A stretch of 64,000 nucleotides of DNA. It comes from Pseudoluteimonas sp044226035 (lineage in GTDB: Bacteria > Pseudomonadota > Gammaproteobacteria > Xanthomonadales > Xanthomonadaceae). A program made the translations under genes and the position numbers. The notes below the pieces were generated by a model. It worked only from the letters and a program-made list of their open reading frames with translations. It searched no databases and was not told the origin of the DNA. Location: contig JBGAHT010000003.1 of NCBI GenBank assembly GCA_044226035.1, positions 1 through 64,000 on the forward strand, given 5' to 3'. Below, in pieces: positions 25,395-33,227 of this stretch (the stretch's first letter is position 1; every line of letters begins with the position of its first letter).

Positions 25395-26111
25395 TCAACC
25401 GGCGGCTTCCAGCTCCAGCCACAGGCAGTTCCCGGCTTTCTTGCGCAGCGCCTGCAGGCGCGCCGCGTGCTCCTCCAGCTCGTCCGCGGCGACCCGCACC
25501 CGCGGGCGTTCGCCGGTGGTTTCGAATTCCACCTTGCCCGCCTTCGCCGCGCCCGCGGCATCCGCGGCGCCGGCCGCGAGGCCGAGCTCGCTCTGGCCCG
25601 AGGTCATCGCGAGGTAGACCTCGGCCAGCAACTGCGCGTCGAGCAGCGCGCCGTGCAATTGCCGGTGCGCGTTGTCGACGCCCAGGCGCCGGCACAGCGC
25701 ATCCAGCGAATTGCGCTGGCCCGGATAGCGTTCGCGCGCCAGCAGCAGCGAATCCTCGATCGTGCAGCGCGACTTCATGTCGCCGAACTGCGGGCCGAGC
25801 CGCGCGAGCTCGGCATCGAGGAAACCGATGTCGAACGCGGCGTTGTGGATCACCAGTTCCGCGCCGTCGACGAAGGCCAGGAATTCCTCCGCGACCTCGT
25901 GGAAGCGCGGCTTGTCGGCGAGGAACTCGAGGGTGAGCCCGGTGACTTCCTGCGCGCCGGCGGAGAACTCGCGGTCGGGGTTGAGGTAGCAATGGAACGT
26001 GCGCCCGCTGGGCCGGCGTTCCAGCAGTTCGACGCAGCCGATTTCGACCACGCGATCGCCGCGGTCGGCGTACAGGCCGGTGGTTTCGGTATCGAGCACG
26101 ACTTGTCTCAT
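25395..26111 (-). CDS. dnaQ: DNA polymerase III epsilon subunit (3'-5' exonuclease)
   Basis: DnaQ proofreads chromosomal replication. The 238-residue protein shows the DEDDh exonuclease motifs: VLDTETTGLY (Asp and Glu), LVIHNAAFDIGFLD, and HGALLDAQLLAEVYL (His and Asp). The C-terminal 50 residues, which bind the polymerase alpha subunit, follow an Ala-rich linker. The ATG at 26111 starts MRQVVLDTETTG. It follows rnhA by 22 bp, the same dnaQ-rnhA neighbourhood as in enterobacteria, but here both genes point the same way. Confidence 0.95.
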   Translation of the reverse strand: MRQVVLDTETTGLYADRGDRVVEIGCVELLERRPSGRTFHCYLNPDREFSAGAQEVTGLTLEFLADKPRFHEVAEEFLAFVDGAELVIHNAAFDIGFLDAELARLGPQFGDMKSRCTIEDSLLLARERYPGQRNSLDALCRRLGVDNAHRQLHGALLDAQLLAEVYLAMTSGQSELGLAAGAADAAGAAKAGKVEFETTGERPRVRVAADELEEHAARLQALRKKAGNCLWLELEAAG

Positions 26112-26133
26112 GGAAGCTCCGGCCGCATGCGTT

Positions 26134-26589
26134 TCAGGCTCCTTCTCGCGCGCGCTCGCGCACGCTTTCGGCCGCCGCGCGCGCCAGCGCGTCGACGCGT
26201 TCGTTGTCGGGATCGCCGCTGTGGCCCTTCACCCAGTGCCAGGCGATGCGGTGGCGCGTCGTCGCGGCATGCAGGCGTTCCCACAGGTCGCGGTTCTTGA
26301 CCGGGTCGCCGCCCGCGGTCTTCCAGTTGCGACGAATCCAGTTCGGCATCCAATCCATGATGCCCTGGCGCACGTACTGCGAATCGGTGGTCAGGTCGAC
26401 GACGCAGGGCTCGGTCAGCGATTCCAGCGCGGAAATCGCCGCCATCAGCTCCATCCGGTTGTTGGTGGTGTCGGCCTCGGCGCCGGCGATCTCGCGTTCG
26501 TGCGCGCCGTAGCGCAGCAACGCCGCCCAGCCGCCGGGGCCGGGGTTGCCGAGGCAGGCGCCGTCGGTATGGACTTCGACGTGTTTCAT
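26134..26589 (-). CDS. rnhA: Ribonuclease HI
   Basis: RNase HI cuts the RNA strand of RNA-DNA hybrids. The 151-residue protein has all four catalytic acids: Asp in VHTDGACLGNPG, Glu in NNRMELMAAI, Asp in LTTDSQYVRQG and Asp in GDPDNERVDALA, plus the basic handle region NWIRRNWKTAGGDPVKN. The ATG at 26589 overlaps the preceding gene's stop by 4 bp (ATGA). The set yafS-rnhA-dnaQ reads as one operon. Confidence 0.97.
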   Translation of the reverse strand: MKHVEVHTDGACLGNPGPGGWAALLRYGAHEREIAGAEADTTNNRMELMAAISALESLTEPCVVDLTTDSQYVRQGIMDWMPNWIRRNWKTAGGDPVKNRDLWERLHAATTRHRIAWHWVKGHSGDPDNERVDALARAAAESVRERAREGA

Positions 26590-27230
26590 GCCGTCGCCGG
26601 GACCGTGCGCAGCGACTGCCGGCGAGTGCGCACCGGGGTCATGCCGAGCGCGCGTTTCTCCGCGCGCAGCAGGTAGGCCGCGCGGATGCCCGCGCCGGAT
26701 TGCGGGAACGCGTCCGCCTGCGGGCTCCAGCGCGGGCCGATGCCCTGCGACACCGCTTCCGGGGCGAAGCCGGCGCGGCGCAGGCGTCGCCGCCAGACCA
26801 CCGGTTCGGTGCCGCCGAGGCCGGTGCCGCGCCAGTTCCAGCGATACGGCGCCAGCGGATTGAGGGAGAACAGCCACAGCCGCCCGCCCGGGGCCAGCAG
26901 CCGCCGGCATTCGGCCAGCAGGGCCGGATCCCAGGCGCCATCGGCGACGTGCTGCAGCACCACGGTGCCCAGCGACTCGGCGGGGATCGAGAACGGCGTG
27001 GCGAAGCGCCGCGCGAGGCTCCAGTCGCCGGGCTCCGGGGCGAGGCAATAGCCGCCCTGCCCGTCGGCCATGGCGGCCAGCGGCGCCAGCCACAGCCAGG
27101 CCTGCGCCGGGCGCTCGGAACGCGCCGCATCGACCTGGGCCTGCTCGCTTTCGAGCAGGGCCTGGCCGTGGGGGCTTTCGAACCAGTGCGGGGCACGATG
27201 CCGGGCGGGGTTCACGACGGGGAGCGACAT
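26586..27230 (-). CDS. yafS: YafS-like SAM-dependent methyltransferase family protein
   Basis: This 214-residue protein has the position of E. coli yafS between gloB and rnhA. The later class I methyltransferase motifs are visible: TVVLQHVADGAWDPALLAECRRLLAPGG followed by RLWLFSLNPLAPYRWNW. The usual glycine-rich SAM motif I is absent, replaced by WLWLAPLAAMADGQGG, so catalytic ability is unsure; YafS itself has the same kind of divergence. The ATG at 27230 (MSLPVVNPARH) is chosen; another ATG lies 9 bp upstream. Function is unknown. Confidence 0.83.
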   Translation of the reverse strand: MSLPVVNPARHRAPHWFESPHGQALLESEQAQVDAARSERPAQAWLWLAPLAAMADGQGGYCLAPEPGDWSLARRFATPFSIPAESLGTVVLQHVADGAWDPALLAECRRLLAPGGRLWLFSLNPLAPYRWNWRGTGLGGTEPVVWRRRLRRAGFAPEAVSQGIGPRWSPQADAFPQSGAGIRAAYLLRAEKRALGMTPVRTRRQSLRTVPATA

Positions 27231-27275
27231 GTCCGGCATTCTATCGGCCCGCCCGGATCGACCGGAGCTTCGAGC

Positions 27276-28037
27276 ATGTCCCTGCGTGCCTTGCCCGCCC
27301 TGCAGGACAACTACGTCTGGCTGCTGGCCGACGACGCCGGACGGGCGCTTGTCGTCGATCCGGGCGAAGCCGCGCCGGTGCTGGCCGCGGCCGGCGGCCT
27401 CGACCTGGTCGCGGTGTTGCTGACCCACCACCACCCGGACCACATCGGCGGCACCGCCGAGCTGCTCCGCCGCTGGCCCGGGGCAGTGGTGTTCGCGCCC
27501 GAGGACGAACGCATCCCCGAACCCTGCCGCCGGGTCGTGGACGGCGAACGGATCGAAATCGGGCCCTGGGCGTTCGAGGTCCTCGCCGTGCCCGGCCATA
27601 CCCGCAGCCACGTCGCGTACTTCGGCCAGGGCCTGCTGTTCTGCGGCGACACGCTGTTCAGCCTCGGCTGCGGCCGGTTGTTCGAAGGCACGCCGGCGCA
27701 GATGCACGCCTCGCTGTCGCGCCTGGCCGCATTGCCGCCGGACACGCGCGTGTGCTGCGGCCACGAATACACCGAGGCCAATGCGCGCTTCGCGCTCACG
27801 GTCGACGGATCCAATGCCGCGCTGCATCGCCATGCGGCGGCGGTCGAGGAACTGCGCGAAGCCGGAAATCCCAGCCTGCCTTCGACGCTGGCAATCGAAC
27901 GGGCCTGCAATCCGTTCCTGCGCGTGGAGGCGGCGGACGTCCGCGCTGCCATCGAACGGCACCTCGGGCGCGCCACGAACGATGCGATCGAAGCCTTCGC
28001 CGCCTTGCGCGCGTGGAAGGACGGTTTCAGCGGATGA
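27276..28037 (+). CDS. gloB: Hydroxyacylglutathione hydrolase (glyoxalase II)
   Basis: GloB hydrolyses S-lactoylglutathione to lactate and glutathione, finishing methylglyoxal detoxification. The 253-residue protein has the binuclear metal motif LTHHHPDHIGGTAELL, then VPGHTRSHVAY, FCGDTLFSLGCGRLFEGT, CCGHEYTEANARFA and the C-terminal substrate-binding domain. It starts with ATG (MSLRALPALQDNYVWLL) and is divergent from yafS, with 45 bp between starts. The next gene, mltD, overlaps it by 4 bp. Confidence 0.96.
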   Translation: MSLRALPALQDNYVWLLADDAGRALVVDPGEAAPVLAAAGGLDLVAVLLTHHHPDHIGGTAELLRRWPGAVVFAPEDERIPEPCRRVVDGERIEIGPWAFEVLAVPGHTRSHVAYFGQGLLFCGDTLFSLGCGRLFEGTPAQMHASLSRLAALPPDTRVCCGHEYTEANARFALTVDGSNAALHRHAAAVEELREAGNPSLPSTLAIERACNPFLRVEAADVRAAIERHLGRATNDAIEAFAALRAWKDGFSG

Positions 28038-29218
28038 CACCGTCCCGGCCCGCGTACGCGTTCGCGATCCTGCTGCTGGCGGCCGCCTGCACGCGCACGC
28101 CTTCGCCGGAAGCCGCCGTCGCCGCGGCGCCGGCCAGCACGAACATCATCTTCGTCGAACCCGATCCGCCGGCGGTGTCGGTCTTGCCCGACGAGGCCCC
28201 GGACGCGATCGACGCCACCCGCAGCGGCAGCGACATCTACGCCGCGTTCGAGGACGGGCTCGCCGAACCCGGTTGCGAGGCCGGCGCCAGCACCCGCTGG
28301 CGTGCGCATTACGCCAACACCGCCGGCCGGCTCGCGAACGCGCGCGACGACGCGATGCCGCTGTTCGGCTACGTGGTGGATGCGATGCGCGCGCAACACC
28401 TGCCCACCGAGTACGCGCTGATCCCGTTCGTGGAAAGCCGCTACCACCCGGACGCGCGCAGCGACGGCGGCCCCGCCGGGCTGTGGCAGATGATCGGAAT
28501 CACCGCGCGCCGCCAGGGCGTGTCCATGCGCGCCGGATACGACGGCCGCCTGTCGCCGGTGGAATCCACGCGCGCGGCGGTGCGTTACCTGAAACTGCTG
28601 GACCGCACCTTCGCCGGCAACTGGCGCCTCGCGGCGATGGCCTACAACGCCGGCGAGGGCGCGGTGCTGGCCGCGTTGAAGCGCAGCGGCCACGGCGTGC
28701 GCGATGCCGACGCGGGCGCCGTCTCGGGGTTGTCCCCGATCACCCTCGCCTATCCGCGCAAGCTGCAGGCGCTGTCGTGCCTGCTGCAGGAAGCGCATGC
28801 CCGCGCCGCGTGGCAGGACGCCATCGACCGCCCGGTGCCGCTGCTGGTCGACATCCGCCTGCCCGCGGGCAGCGGTTCGCTGGACGCGTGGGCCACGCGC
28901 CACGGCCTCGACGCGCATGCGCTGCGGCGGATGAATCCCGCGTTCCCGCAAGGCGCGCTCGCCGGCCGCGTGCCCGACCTGCTCGCGCCGGCGCAGGCGC
29001 CGGCGTCGCAGCCGGTGCGGGCGTTCCTGCCGCGCACGCCGCCGATCGCGCGCGACAACGGCTGGTCGCGGCGCGTGCACGTGGTCGCGGCGGGAGAAAC
29101 CCTCGCCGACATCGCCCATCGCAACGGGCTCGCCACGCGCGCCCTGGCCGCGCGCAACGGGCTCGAGGCCGACGACACCGTGCGCCCGGGAATGGTGCTC
29201 GACCTCGGCCGCGAGTAG
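28034..29218 (+). CDS. mltD: Membrane-bound lytic murein transglycosylase D
   Basis: MltD cleaves peptidoglycan glycan strands with formation of anhydromuramic ends. It has 394 residues. A lipoprotein signal (AFAILLLAAAC with the Cys near residue 20) precedes the SLT domain, where the catalytic Glu lies in IPFVESRYHPDARSDGGPAG, followed by GLWQMI and MAYNAGEGAV. One LysM module is clear at the C-terminus (VHVVAAGETLADIAHRNGL), fewer than the two or three seen in enterobacterial MltD. The ATG overlaps the gloB stop (ATGA). Confidence 0.93.
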   Translation: MTPSRPAYAFAILLLAAACTRTPSPEAAVAAAPASTNIIFVEPDPPAVSVLPDEAPDAIDATRSGSDIYAAFEDGLAEPGCEAGASTRWRAHYANTAGRLANARDDAMPLFGYVVDAMRAQHLPTEYALIPFVESRYHPDARSDGGPAGLWQMIGITARRQGVSMRAGYDGRLSPVESTRAAVRYLKLLDRTFAGNWRLAAMAYNAGEGAVLAALKRSGHGVRDADAGAVSGLSPITLAYPRKLQALSCLLQEAHARAAWQDAIDRPVPLLVDIRLPAGSGSLDAWATRHGLDAHALRRMNPAFPQGALAGRVPDLLAPAQAPASQPVRAFLPRTPPIARDNGWSRRVHVVAAGETLADIAHRNGLATRALAARNGLEADDTVRPGMVLDLGRE

Positions 29219-29271
29219 CCGCGCGCGCCACGGCAAGGCACACTTGCGGCCTCGCAACGAGGAACAACGCC

Positions 29272-30066
29272 ATGGGATTCCTGCAGGGCAAGCGCGCACT
29301 GATCACCGGCATCGCCAGCCAGCGCTCCATCGCCAACGGCATCGCCGAGGCGATGCGCCGCGAAGGCGCCGAGCTCGCCTTCACCTACCAGAACGAGAAG
29401 CTGAAATCGCGGGTGGAGGATGCGGCGAAGGAATACGGTTCGGACATCGTGCTGCCGCTGGACGTGTCCAGCGACGCCGAGATCGACGCCTGCTTCGCCG
29501 AACTCGGCAAGCGCTGGGACGGGCTCGACATCCTCGTGCATTCGATCGGCTACGCCCCGCGCGAGGCGATCGACGGCGAATACCTCGACGGCCTGACCCG
29601 CGAGAACTTCCGCATCGCCCACGACATCTCCGCGTACTCGCTGTCGGCGCTGGCCAAGGCCGCGCGGCCGATGATGAGGAACCGCGACGGCAGCATCCTC
29701 ACCCTCAGCTACCTCGGCGCCGAACGCGCGCTGGCGAACTACAACGTGATGGGCGTGGCCAAGGCCGCGCTGGAAGCGAGCGTGCGCTACCTCGCGCTGA
29801 ACCTGGGACCGGAAGGCATCCGCGTGAACGCGATTTCGGCCGGCCCGATCAAGACCCTCGCCGCCGCCGGCATCGCCAACTTCCGCAAGATGCTCGGCCA
29901 CGTCGAATCGCACGCGCCGCTGCGGCGCACGGTGAGCATCGAGGACGTCGGCAACGTCGCCGCGTTCCTGTGCTCGGACCTGGCCGCGGGCGTGACCGGC
30001 GAAATCACCTACGTCGACGCCGGCTACAACATCCTCGGCATGACCGGCGTCGGCGACGAACACTGA
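29272..30066 (+). CDS. fabI: Enoyl-ACP reductase (FabI)
   Basis: FabI is the NADH-dependent enoyl reductase that finishes each fatty-acid elongation cycle. The 264-residue protein starts MGFLQGKRALITGIAS and has QRSIANGIAEAM, VHSIGYAP, the catalytic Tyr and Lys within SYLGAERALANYNVMGVAKA, and AISAGPIKTLAAAGI, closely following E. coli FabI (triclosan target). GAGGAACAACGCC precedes the ATG. It stands alone 53 bp after mltD, away from the fab cluster at 2-7 kb, and ends in a strong terminator. Confidence 0.96.
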   Translation: MGFLQGKRALITGIASQRSIANGIAEAMRREGAELAFTYQNEKLKSRVEDAAKEYGSDIVLPLDVSSDAEIDACFAELGKRWDGLDILVHSIGYAPREAIDGEYLDGLTRENFRIAHDISAYSLSALAKAARPMMRNRDGSILTLSYLGAERALANYNVMGVAKAALEASVRYLALNLGPEGIRVNAISAGPIKTLAAAGIANFRKMLGHVESHAPLRRTVSIEDVGNVAAFLCSDLAAGVTGEITYVDAGYNILGMTGVGDEH

Positions 30067-30084
30067 CGCGGGCATGCGCTCGCG

Positions 30085-30120
30085 CAACGAAAAACCCGGC
30101 TTTCGCCGGGTTTTTCGTTG
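30085..30120. terminator. Bidirectional rho-independent terminator between fabI and ppiD
   Basis: The inverted repeat CAACGAAAAACCCGGC, TTTC, GCCGGGTTTTTCGTTG lies 18 bp after each convergent stop. A-tract and T-tract flank a GC stem, so it can work for both genes. Confidence 0.93.
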
Positions 30121-30138
30121 TCGCATCGGCCGGTCCGG

Positions 30139-32124
30139 TTACAACCGGTCTTCGGCGACGCTGATCTTGGTCTTCCGGCGCAGTTCCTTGACGATCGACA
30201 TCGCCTCGCCGTAGCCCGCGGCCTCGGCGATCTGCTGGCGCATCTGGATGCGCTGTTCGGGCGTGGCCTGGGCCGGGTCGCCGGGCGTCACCTTGCTCAC
30301 GACGAACACCACGAAGCGGCCGTCGGCCATGCGCGCCTTGCCGGCCGAGAGCTTGCCCTGCGCCGGAACCGGTGCGCGGAACATCGCGTCGGCGACGTCG
30401 ATGTCGGGCACCGGCGCGCCGCGCGGCACGCCCGGGATGTTCGCCGCGGTCAATCCGCGCGCGGTGGCGAGGTCCTGCAACGGCTTGCCCGCGCGCACCT
30501 CGGCCAGCAGCGCCGTCGCCGCGGCGTCGGCGGCCTTGGCCGCGCGGTCGGCGCGGATCTCGGCGATGACGCGGTCGCGCACTTCGGCCAGCTTCAGCGC
30601 GCGCTCCGGCGCGTGCTGCGCGACGCGCACCAGCACGCTGTGTTCGGGCCCGACTTCGATCGGGTCGCTGACCGTGCCGTCCTCGATCAGGCTCTGGTTG
30701 AACGCGGATCGCAGCAGCATCGCGTTGCCGGCGAGCCCGGCCTTCGGGTCCGGGCGCGCGCCGCGCGCGATCGGCCCGAGCGTGCGCACCGGCTGGCCGA
30801 CGAGCTTGGCCGCGGGCGCCAGCGTGGTCGGGTTCTTCAGCACTTCGTCGACGACCTTGCCGGTGAGGTCGTTGTAGGCGCGATCGCGGTCGGCCTCGGC
30901 CTGTTCCTTGGCGAGCTGTTCGCGCACCTGTTCGAACGTGGCCTGCGTGCCGGTCTTGATCTCGCGCAACAGGATCACGTGCCAGCCGAACTCGGTGCGC
31001 ACCGGTGCGCTCACCTGGCCCGCCTGCATCGCGAACAGCGCGTCCTCGAACGGCTTGGGCATCGCGCCCTTCTCCACCCAGCCGAGGTCGCCGCCCGCGG
31101 CCTTGGAGCCGTCGTCGTCCGAATCCGCGCGCGCGAGCGCGGCGAAATCGGCGCCGGGCTGGCGCGCCTGCTCCGCGATCTTCTCCGCCTTGGCCTCGGC
31201 CGCCTTCCACGCCGCTTCGCCGGCGTTCGCATCGACCTTGACCAGGATGTGCGAGGCGAGGCGCTGGTTGGCCGCCACCGCATGCGCCTGTTGCTGCTGG
31301 AAGCGCTGGCGCAGCGCCTCTTCGGTCGGCGCCGGCACGGCCAGCCCGGACGCGTCCAGCTCGACGTATTCCAGCGTCACGGTTTCCGGCGCGCGGTAGG
31401 AGGCGGCGTGCGCCGCGTACCAGGCCTGCACCTGCGCATCCGTCACCGGCGTGGTGTCGGCCGCCGGCGGGTTCATCACCACGAAGCCCACATCGCGGGT
31501 TTCGCCGGTCAGGCGCAGCAGCCGGTCGAGCTCGGCATCGGTCAGGAACGAGGATTCGGCGACCTGGGTCGGGACCAGCGACTGCTTGAGGCTCTCGCGC
31601 ACGTCTTCCTGGAACTGGCGCGGCGAGCGCGGCGGAATCTGCGACTGCAGCATCAGCTGGTATTGCTGCGCGTTGAACTTGCCGCCGACCTGGAACGCCG
31701 GGATGCTCTCGATCTGCTCGCGCACCTGCGCGTCGCCGACCGCGATGCCGCTGCGGTCCGCGGCCATGCGCAGGACACGCTGGTCGATCATCGTGTCGAG
31801 CACCTTGCGCTTGTTGTCGATCGACTCGAACGCGGTCGCGTCGAACGCGTCGCCCTGCTGCGCGCGCTGCTGCTGGCGCGCCTGCTGGAACTGGTTGTGG
31901 AACTCGTCGACGCCGATCTCGTCGCGCTGCCACAGCATCGTGACCGGCCAGAACGCCGGCGCGGACGGCCACCAGGCGGGCGGCGCCTCGATCTTGGCCG
32001 CGTAGTTGTCGTTGTTCTGGAACAGGTACTGTTCCATGCCGAAGAACGCGAACGGCACCACCAGCACCCCCAGCACGGCAGTGGCGAACCAGCCGGAGGT
32101 TTTATCGCGGAGTTTCTGCAGCAT
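30139..32124 (-). CDS. ppiD: Periplasmic folding chaperone PpiD (peptidyl-prolyl isomerase)
   Basis: PpiD is anchored in the inner membrane beside the Sec translocon and helps newly exported proteins fold. The 661 residues begin MLQKLRDKTSGWFATAVLGV, a single N-terminal anchor, then a SurA-like helical domain (residues 35-200). A parvulin rotamase domain follows at about 250-380 (ASHILVKVDANAGE, GGDLGWVEKGAMPKPFEDAL, SAPVRTEFGWHVILLRE). The C-terminal 280 residues carry a second degenerate rotamase-like part. An in-frame start 225 bp upstream is rejected as it adds island-border sequence. It marks the left chromosomal side of the arsenic island. Confidence 0.93.
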   Translation of the reverse strand: MLQKLRDKTSGWFATAVLGVLVVPFAFFGMEQYLFQNNDNYAAKIEAPPAWWPSAPAFWPVTMLWQRDEIGVDEFHNQFQQARQQQRAQQGDAFDATAFESIDNKRKVLDTMIDQRVLRMAADRSGIAVGDAQVREQIESIPAFQVGGKFNAQQYQLMLQSQIPPRSPRQFQEDVRESLKQSLVPTQVAESSFLTDAELDRLLRLTGETRDVGFVVMNPPAADTTPVTDAQVQAWYAAHAASYRAPETVTLEYVELDASGLAVPAPTEEALRQRFQQQQAHAVAANQRLASHILVKVDANAGEAAWKAAEAKAEKIAEQARQPGADFAALARADSDDDGSKAAGGDLGWVEKGAMPKPFEDALFAMQAGQVSAPVRTEFGWHVILLREIKTGTQATFEQVREQLAKEQAEADRDRAYNDLTGKVVDEVLKNPTTLAPAAKLVGQPVRTLGPIARGARPDPKAGLAGNAMLLRSAFNQSLIEDGTVSDPIEVGPEHSVLVRVAQHAPERALKLAEVRDRVIAEIRADRAAKAADAAATALLAEVRAGKPLQDLATARGLTAANIPGVPRGAPVPDIDVADAMFRAPVPAQGKLSAGKARMADGRFVVFVVSKVTPGDPAQATPEQRIQMRQQIAEAAGYGEAMSIVKELRRKTKISVAEDRL

Positions 32125-32197
32125 CGTGCGGAATCGGGCCTGGGACGAAGCCCGCGAGTTTAGCCTGCGCGGGCCGGGCGTGCAGGCCGGAAACGAA

Positions 32198-32230
32198 GAA
32201 AGGCGCCCGGGGGGCGCCTTTCGCGAAAAA
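32198..32230 (-). terminator. Rho-independent terminator, probably the original tRNA-Asp terminator
   Basis: The hairpin GAAAGGCGCCCCCCGGGCGCCTTTC (minus-strand sense) has a T-containing tail CTTTCTTCGTTTCC. It lies immediately beyond the left 18-bp att copy, exactly where the terminator of tRNA-Asp would sit if the island were absent. Confidence 0.75.
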
Positions 32231-32234
32231 CCAG

Positions 32235-32252
32235 TGGCGGAGTGGACGGGAC
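32235..32252. repeat. Left attachment site copy of the island
   Basis: TGGCGGAGTGGACGGGAC, an exact 18-bp copy of the 3' end of the tRNA-Asp gene (CCA end included). It is 5.6 kb from the other copy. Identity ends at 32253. Confidence 0.9.
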
Positions 32253-32337
32253 ACTCTCGAAAGTGTCCAAGCAACCACACCGCGCCTAGCCTTTCACGCC
32301 CGAGCACTCGCGGAAGAGTGTCCAAGGAAGTGTCCAA
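32249..32337. repeat. Repeated AGTGTCCAA boxes near the left island end
   Basis: AGTGTCCAA occurs at 32262-32270, 32317-32325 and 32329-32337. The first box is mirrored by GGACACT at 32249-32255, forming a small palindrome. The same 9-mer occurs at 37802-37810 beside the integrase start. Copies near both ends fit arm-type binding sites for the island recombinase. Confidence 0.55.
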
Positions 32338-32365
32338 CGAGCTTAGCACCCTTGCGCCCAGCTCC

Positions 32366-32402
32366 TTGCATCATTTCGATATTTCTAATAATATAGAAAT
32401 AT
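32366..32402 (+). promoter_or_regulatory. arsR promoter with overlapping operator palindrome
   Basis: TTGCAT (32366-32371), a 17-bp spacer and TAATAT (32389-32394) make a near-consensus sigma-70 promoter. A perfect 9-bp-arm palindrome, ATATTTCTA-ataata-TAGAAATAT (32379-32402), covers the -10 and the first two bases of the arsR ATG. A start site 7 bp after the -10 would be the A of that ATG, so the message is predicted to be leaderless; no ribosome site is visible. The palindrome is the likely ArsR operator. Confidence 0.75.
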
Positions 32403-32757
32403 GAAGAACGATACCGCTGTCGCCCTCCTGTCCGCGCTTGCCCAAGAAACGCGCCTGTCCGTGTTCCGCCTGCTAGTCGAGCAGGGTCCAGAAGGCTTGC
32501 CGGCTGGGCAGATTGCCGAACGGCTGGAACTCGCACCGGCAACCCTGTCATTCCACTTGAAGGAACTGACAACAGCAGGTCTCACCGTGCCCCAGCAAGA
32601 GGGGCGGTTCGTCATCTATTCGGCCAACTTCGACGCCATGGACGGCCTGCTGTCTTTCCTGACCAAGAACTGTTGCGCGGGCTCCTCCTGTGAAGTGTCC
32701 GCCCAGCCATGTGCCAAACCCACCAAACCCACCAAACCCAGCAAGGTGCCCGCATGA
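32401..32757 (+). CDS. arsR: ArsR/SmtB-family arsenic-responsive repressor
   Basis: ArsR represses the ars operon until arsenite or organoarsenical binds. The 118-residue winged-helix protein begins MKNDTAVALLSALAQETRLS, has the recognition helix in APATLSFHLKELTTAGL and ends with a Cys cluster NCCAGSSCE (Cys91, Cys92, Cys97). This C-terminal thiol site resembles that of Acidithiobacillus-type ArsR (C-C-x5-C, here x4), not the E. coli CVC site. The Lys/Pro/Thr repeat tail is unusual. The ATG falls in the operator palindrome, and arsI overlaps its stop by 4 bp. Confidence 0.93.
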   Translation: MKNDTAVALLSALAQETRLSVFRLLVEQGPEGLPAGQIAERLELAPATLSFHLKELTTAGLTVPQQEGRFVIYSANFDAMDGLLSFLTKNCCAGSSCEVSAQPCAKPTKPTKPSKVPA

Positions 32758-33227
32758 AACGCATGCATGTCCATGTGTCCGTCAAGGACTTGTCCGAAAG
32801 CATCCGGTTCTATTCCAGTCTGTTTGCCACAGGCCCCACCGTCGAAAAACACGACTATGCCAAGTGGATGTTGGACGACCCGCGCGTCAACTTCGCCATT
32901 TCCACCCGTGCCGATGCCGTGGGCGTCAACCATCTAGGCATCCAGACCGAGAACGCCGAAGAACTGGCACAGATTGAACAGCGCGCCCGCGTGGCTAACA
33001 TCGCCAGCCAGCCGGAGCCAAATGCCAACTGTTGTTATGCGCACTCGGACAAGCACTGGTTGGAGGATCCGCAAGGCGTGGTCTGGGAAGCCTTCCACAG
33101 CATGGGAGAAATCCCCGTCTATGGCGCAGGGCGTGAACAAAACGCCGAACGGTCCGCGTGTTGCGCCCCGCCTTCGTCTGTCTCTTCGACTGGCGTCTCT
33201 TGCGGTGCGGGCTCGGAGTGTTGCTGA
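32754..33227 (+). CDS. arsI: ArsI-type C-As lyase (VOC-fold dioxygenase)
   Basis: ArsI breaks the carbon-arsenic bond of trivalent organoarsenicals using Fe(II) and oxygen; CadI-like relatives are annotated generically as heavy-metal resistance glyoxalases. In this 157-residue protein the vicinal dioxygenase metal ligands fit: His in MHVHVSVKDL, His60 in GVNHLGIQ and Glu112 in WEAF. The arsenic-binding Cys pair is Cys93-Cys94 in NANCCYAH, matching the known ArsI pattern closely. A Cys-rich tail (ACCAPP...CGAGSECC) may scavenge metalloid. The start is ATG at 32754 overlapping the arsR stop (ATGA); a longer frame upstream lies inside arsR. Confidence 0.87.
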   Translation: MKRMHVHVSVKDLSESIRFYSSLFATGPTVEKHDYAKWMLDDPRVNFAISTRADAVGVNHLGIQTENAEELAQIEQRARVANIASQPEPNANCCYAHSDKHWLEDPQGVVWEAFHSMGEIPVYGAGREQNAERSACCAPPSSVSSTGVSCGAGSECC

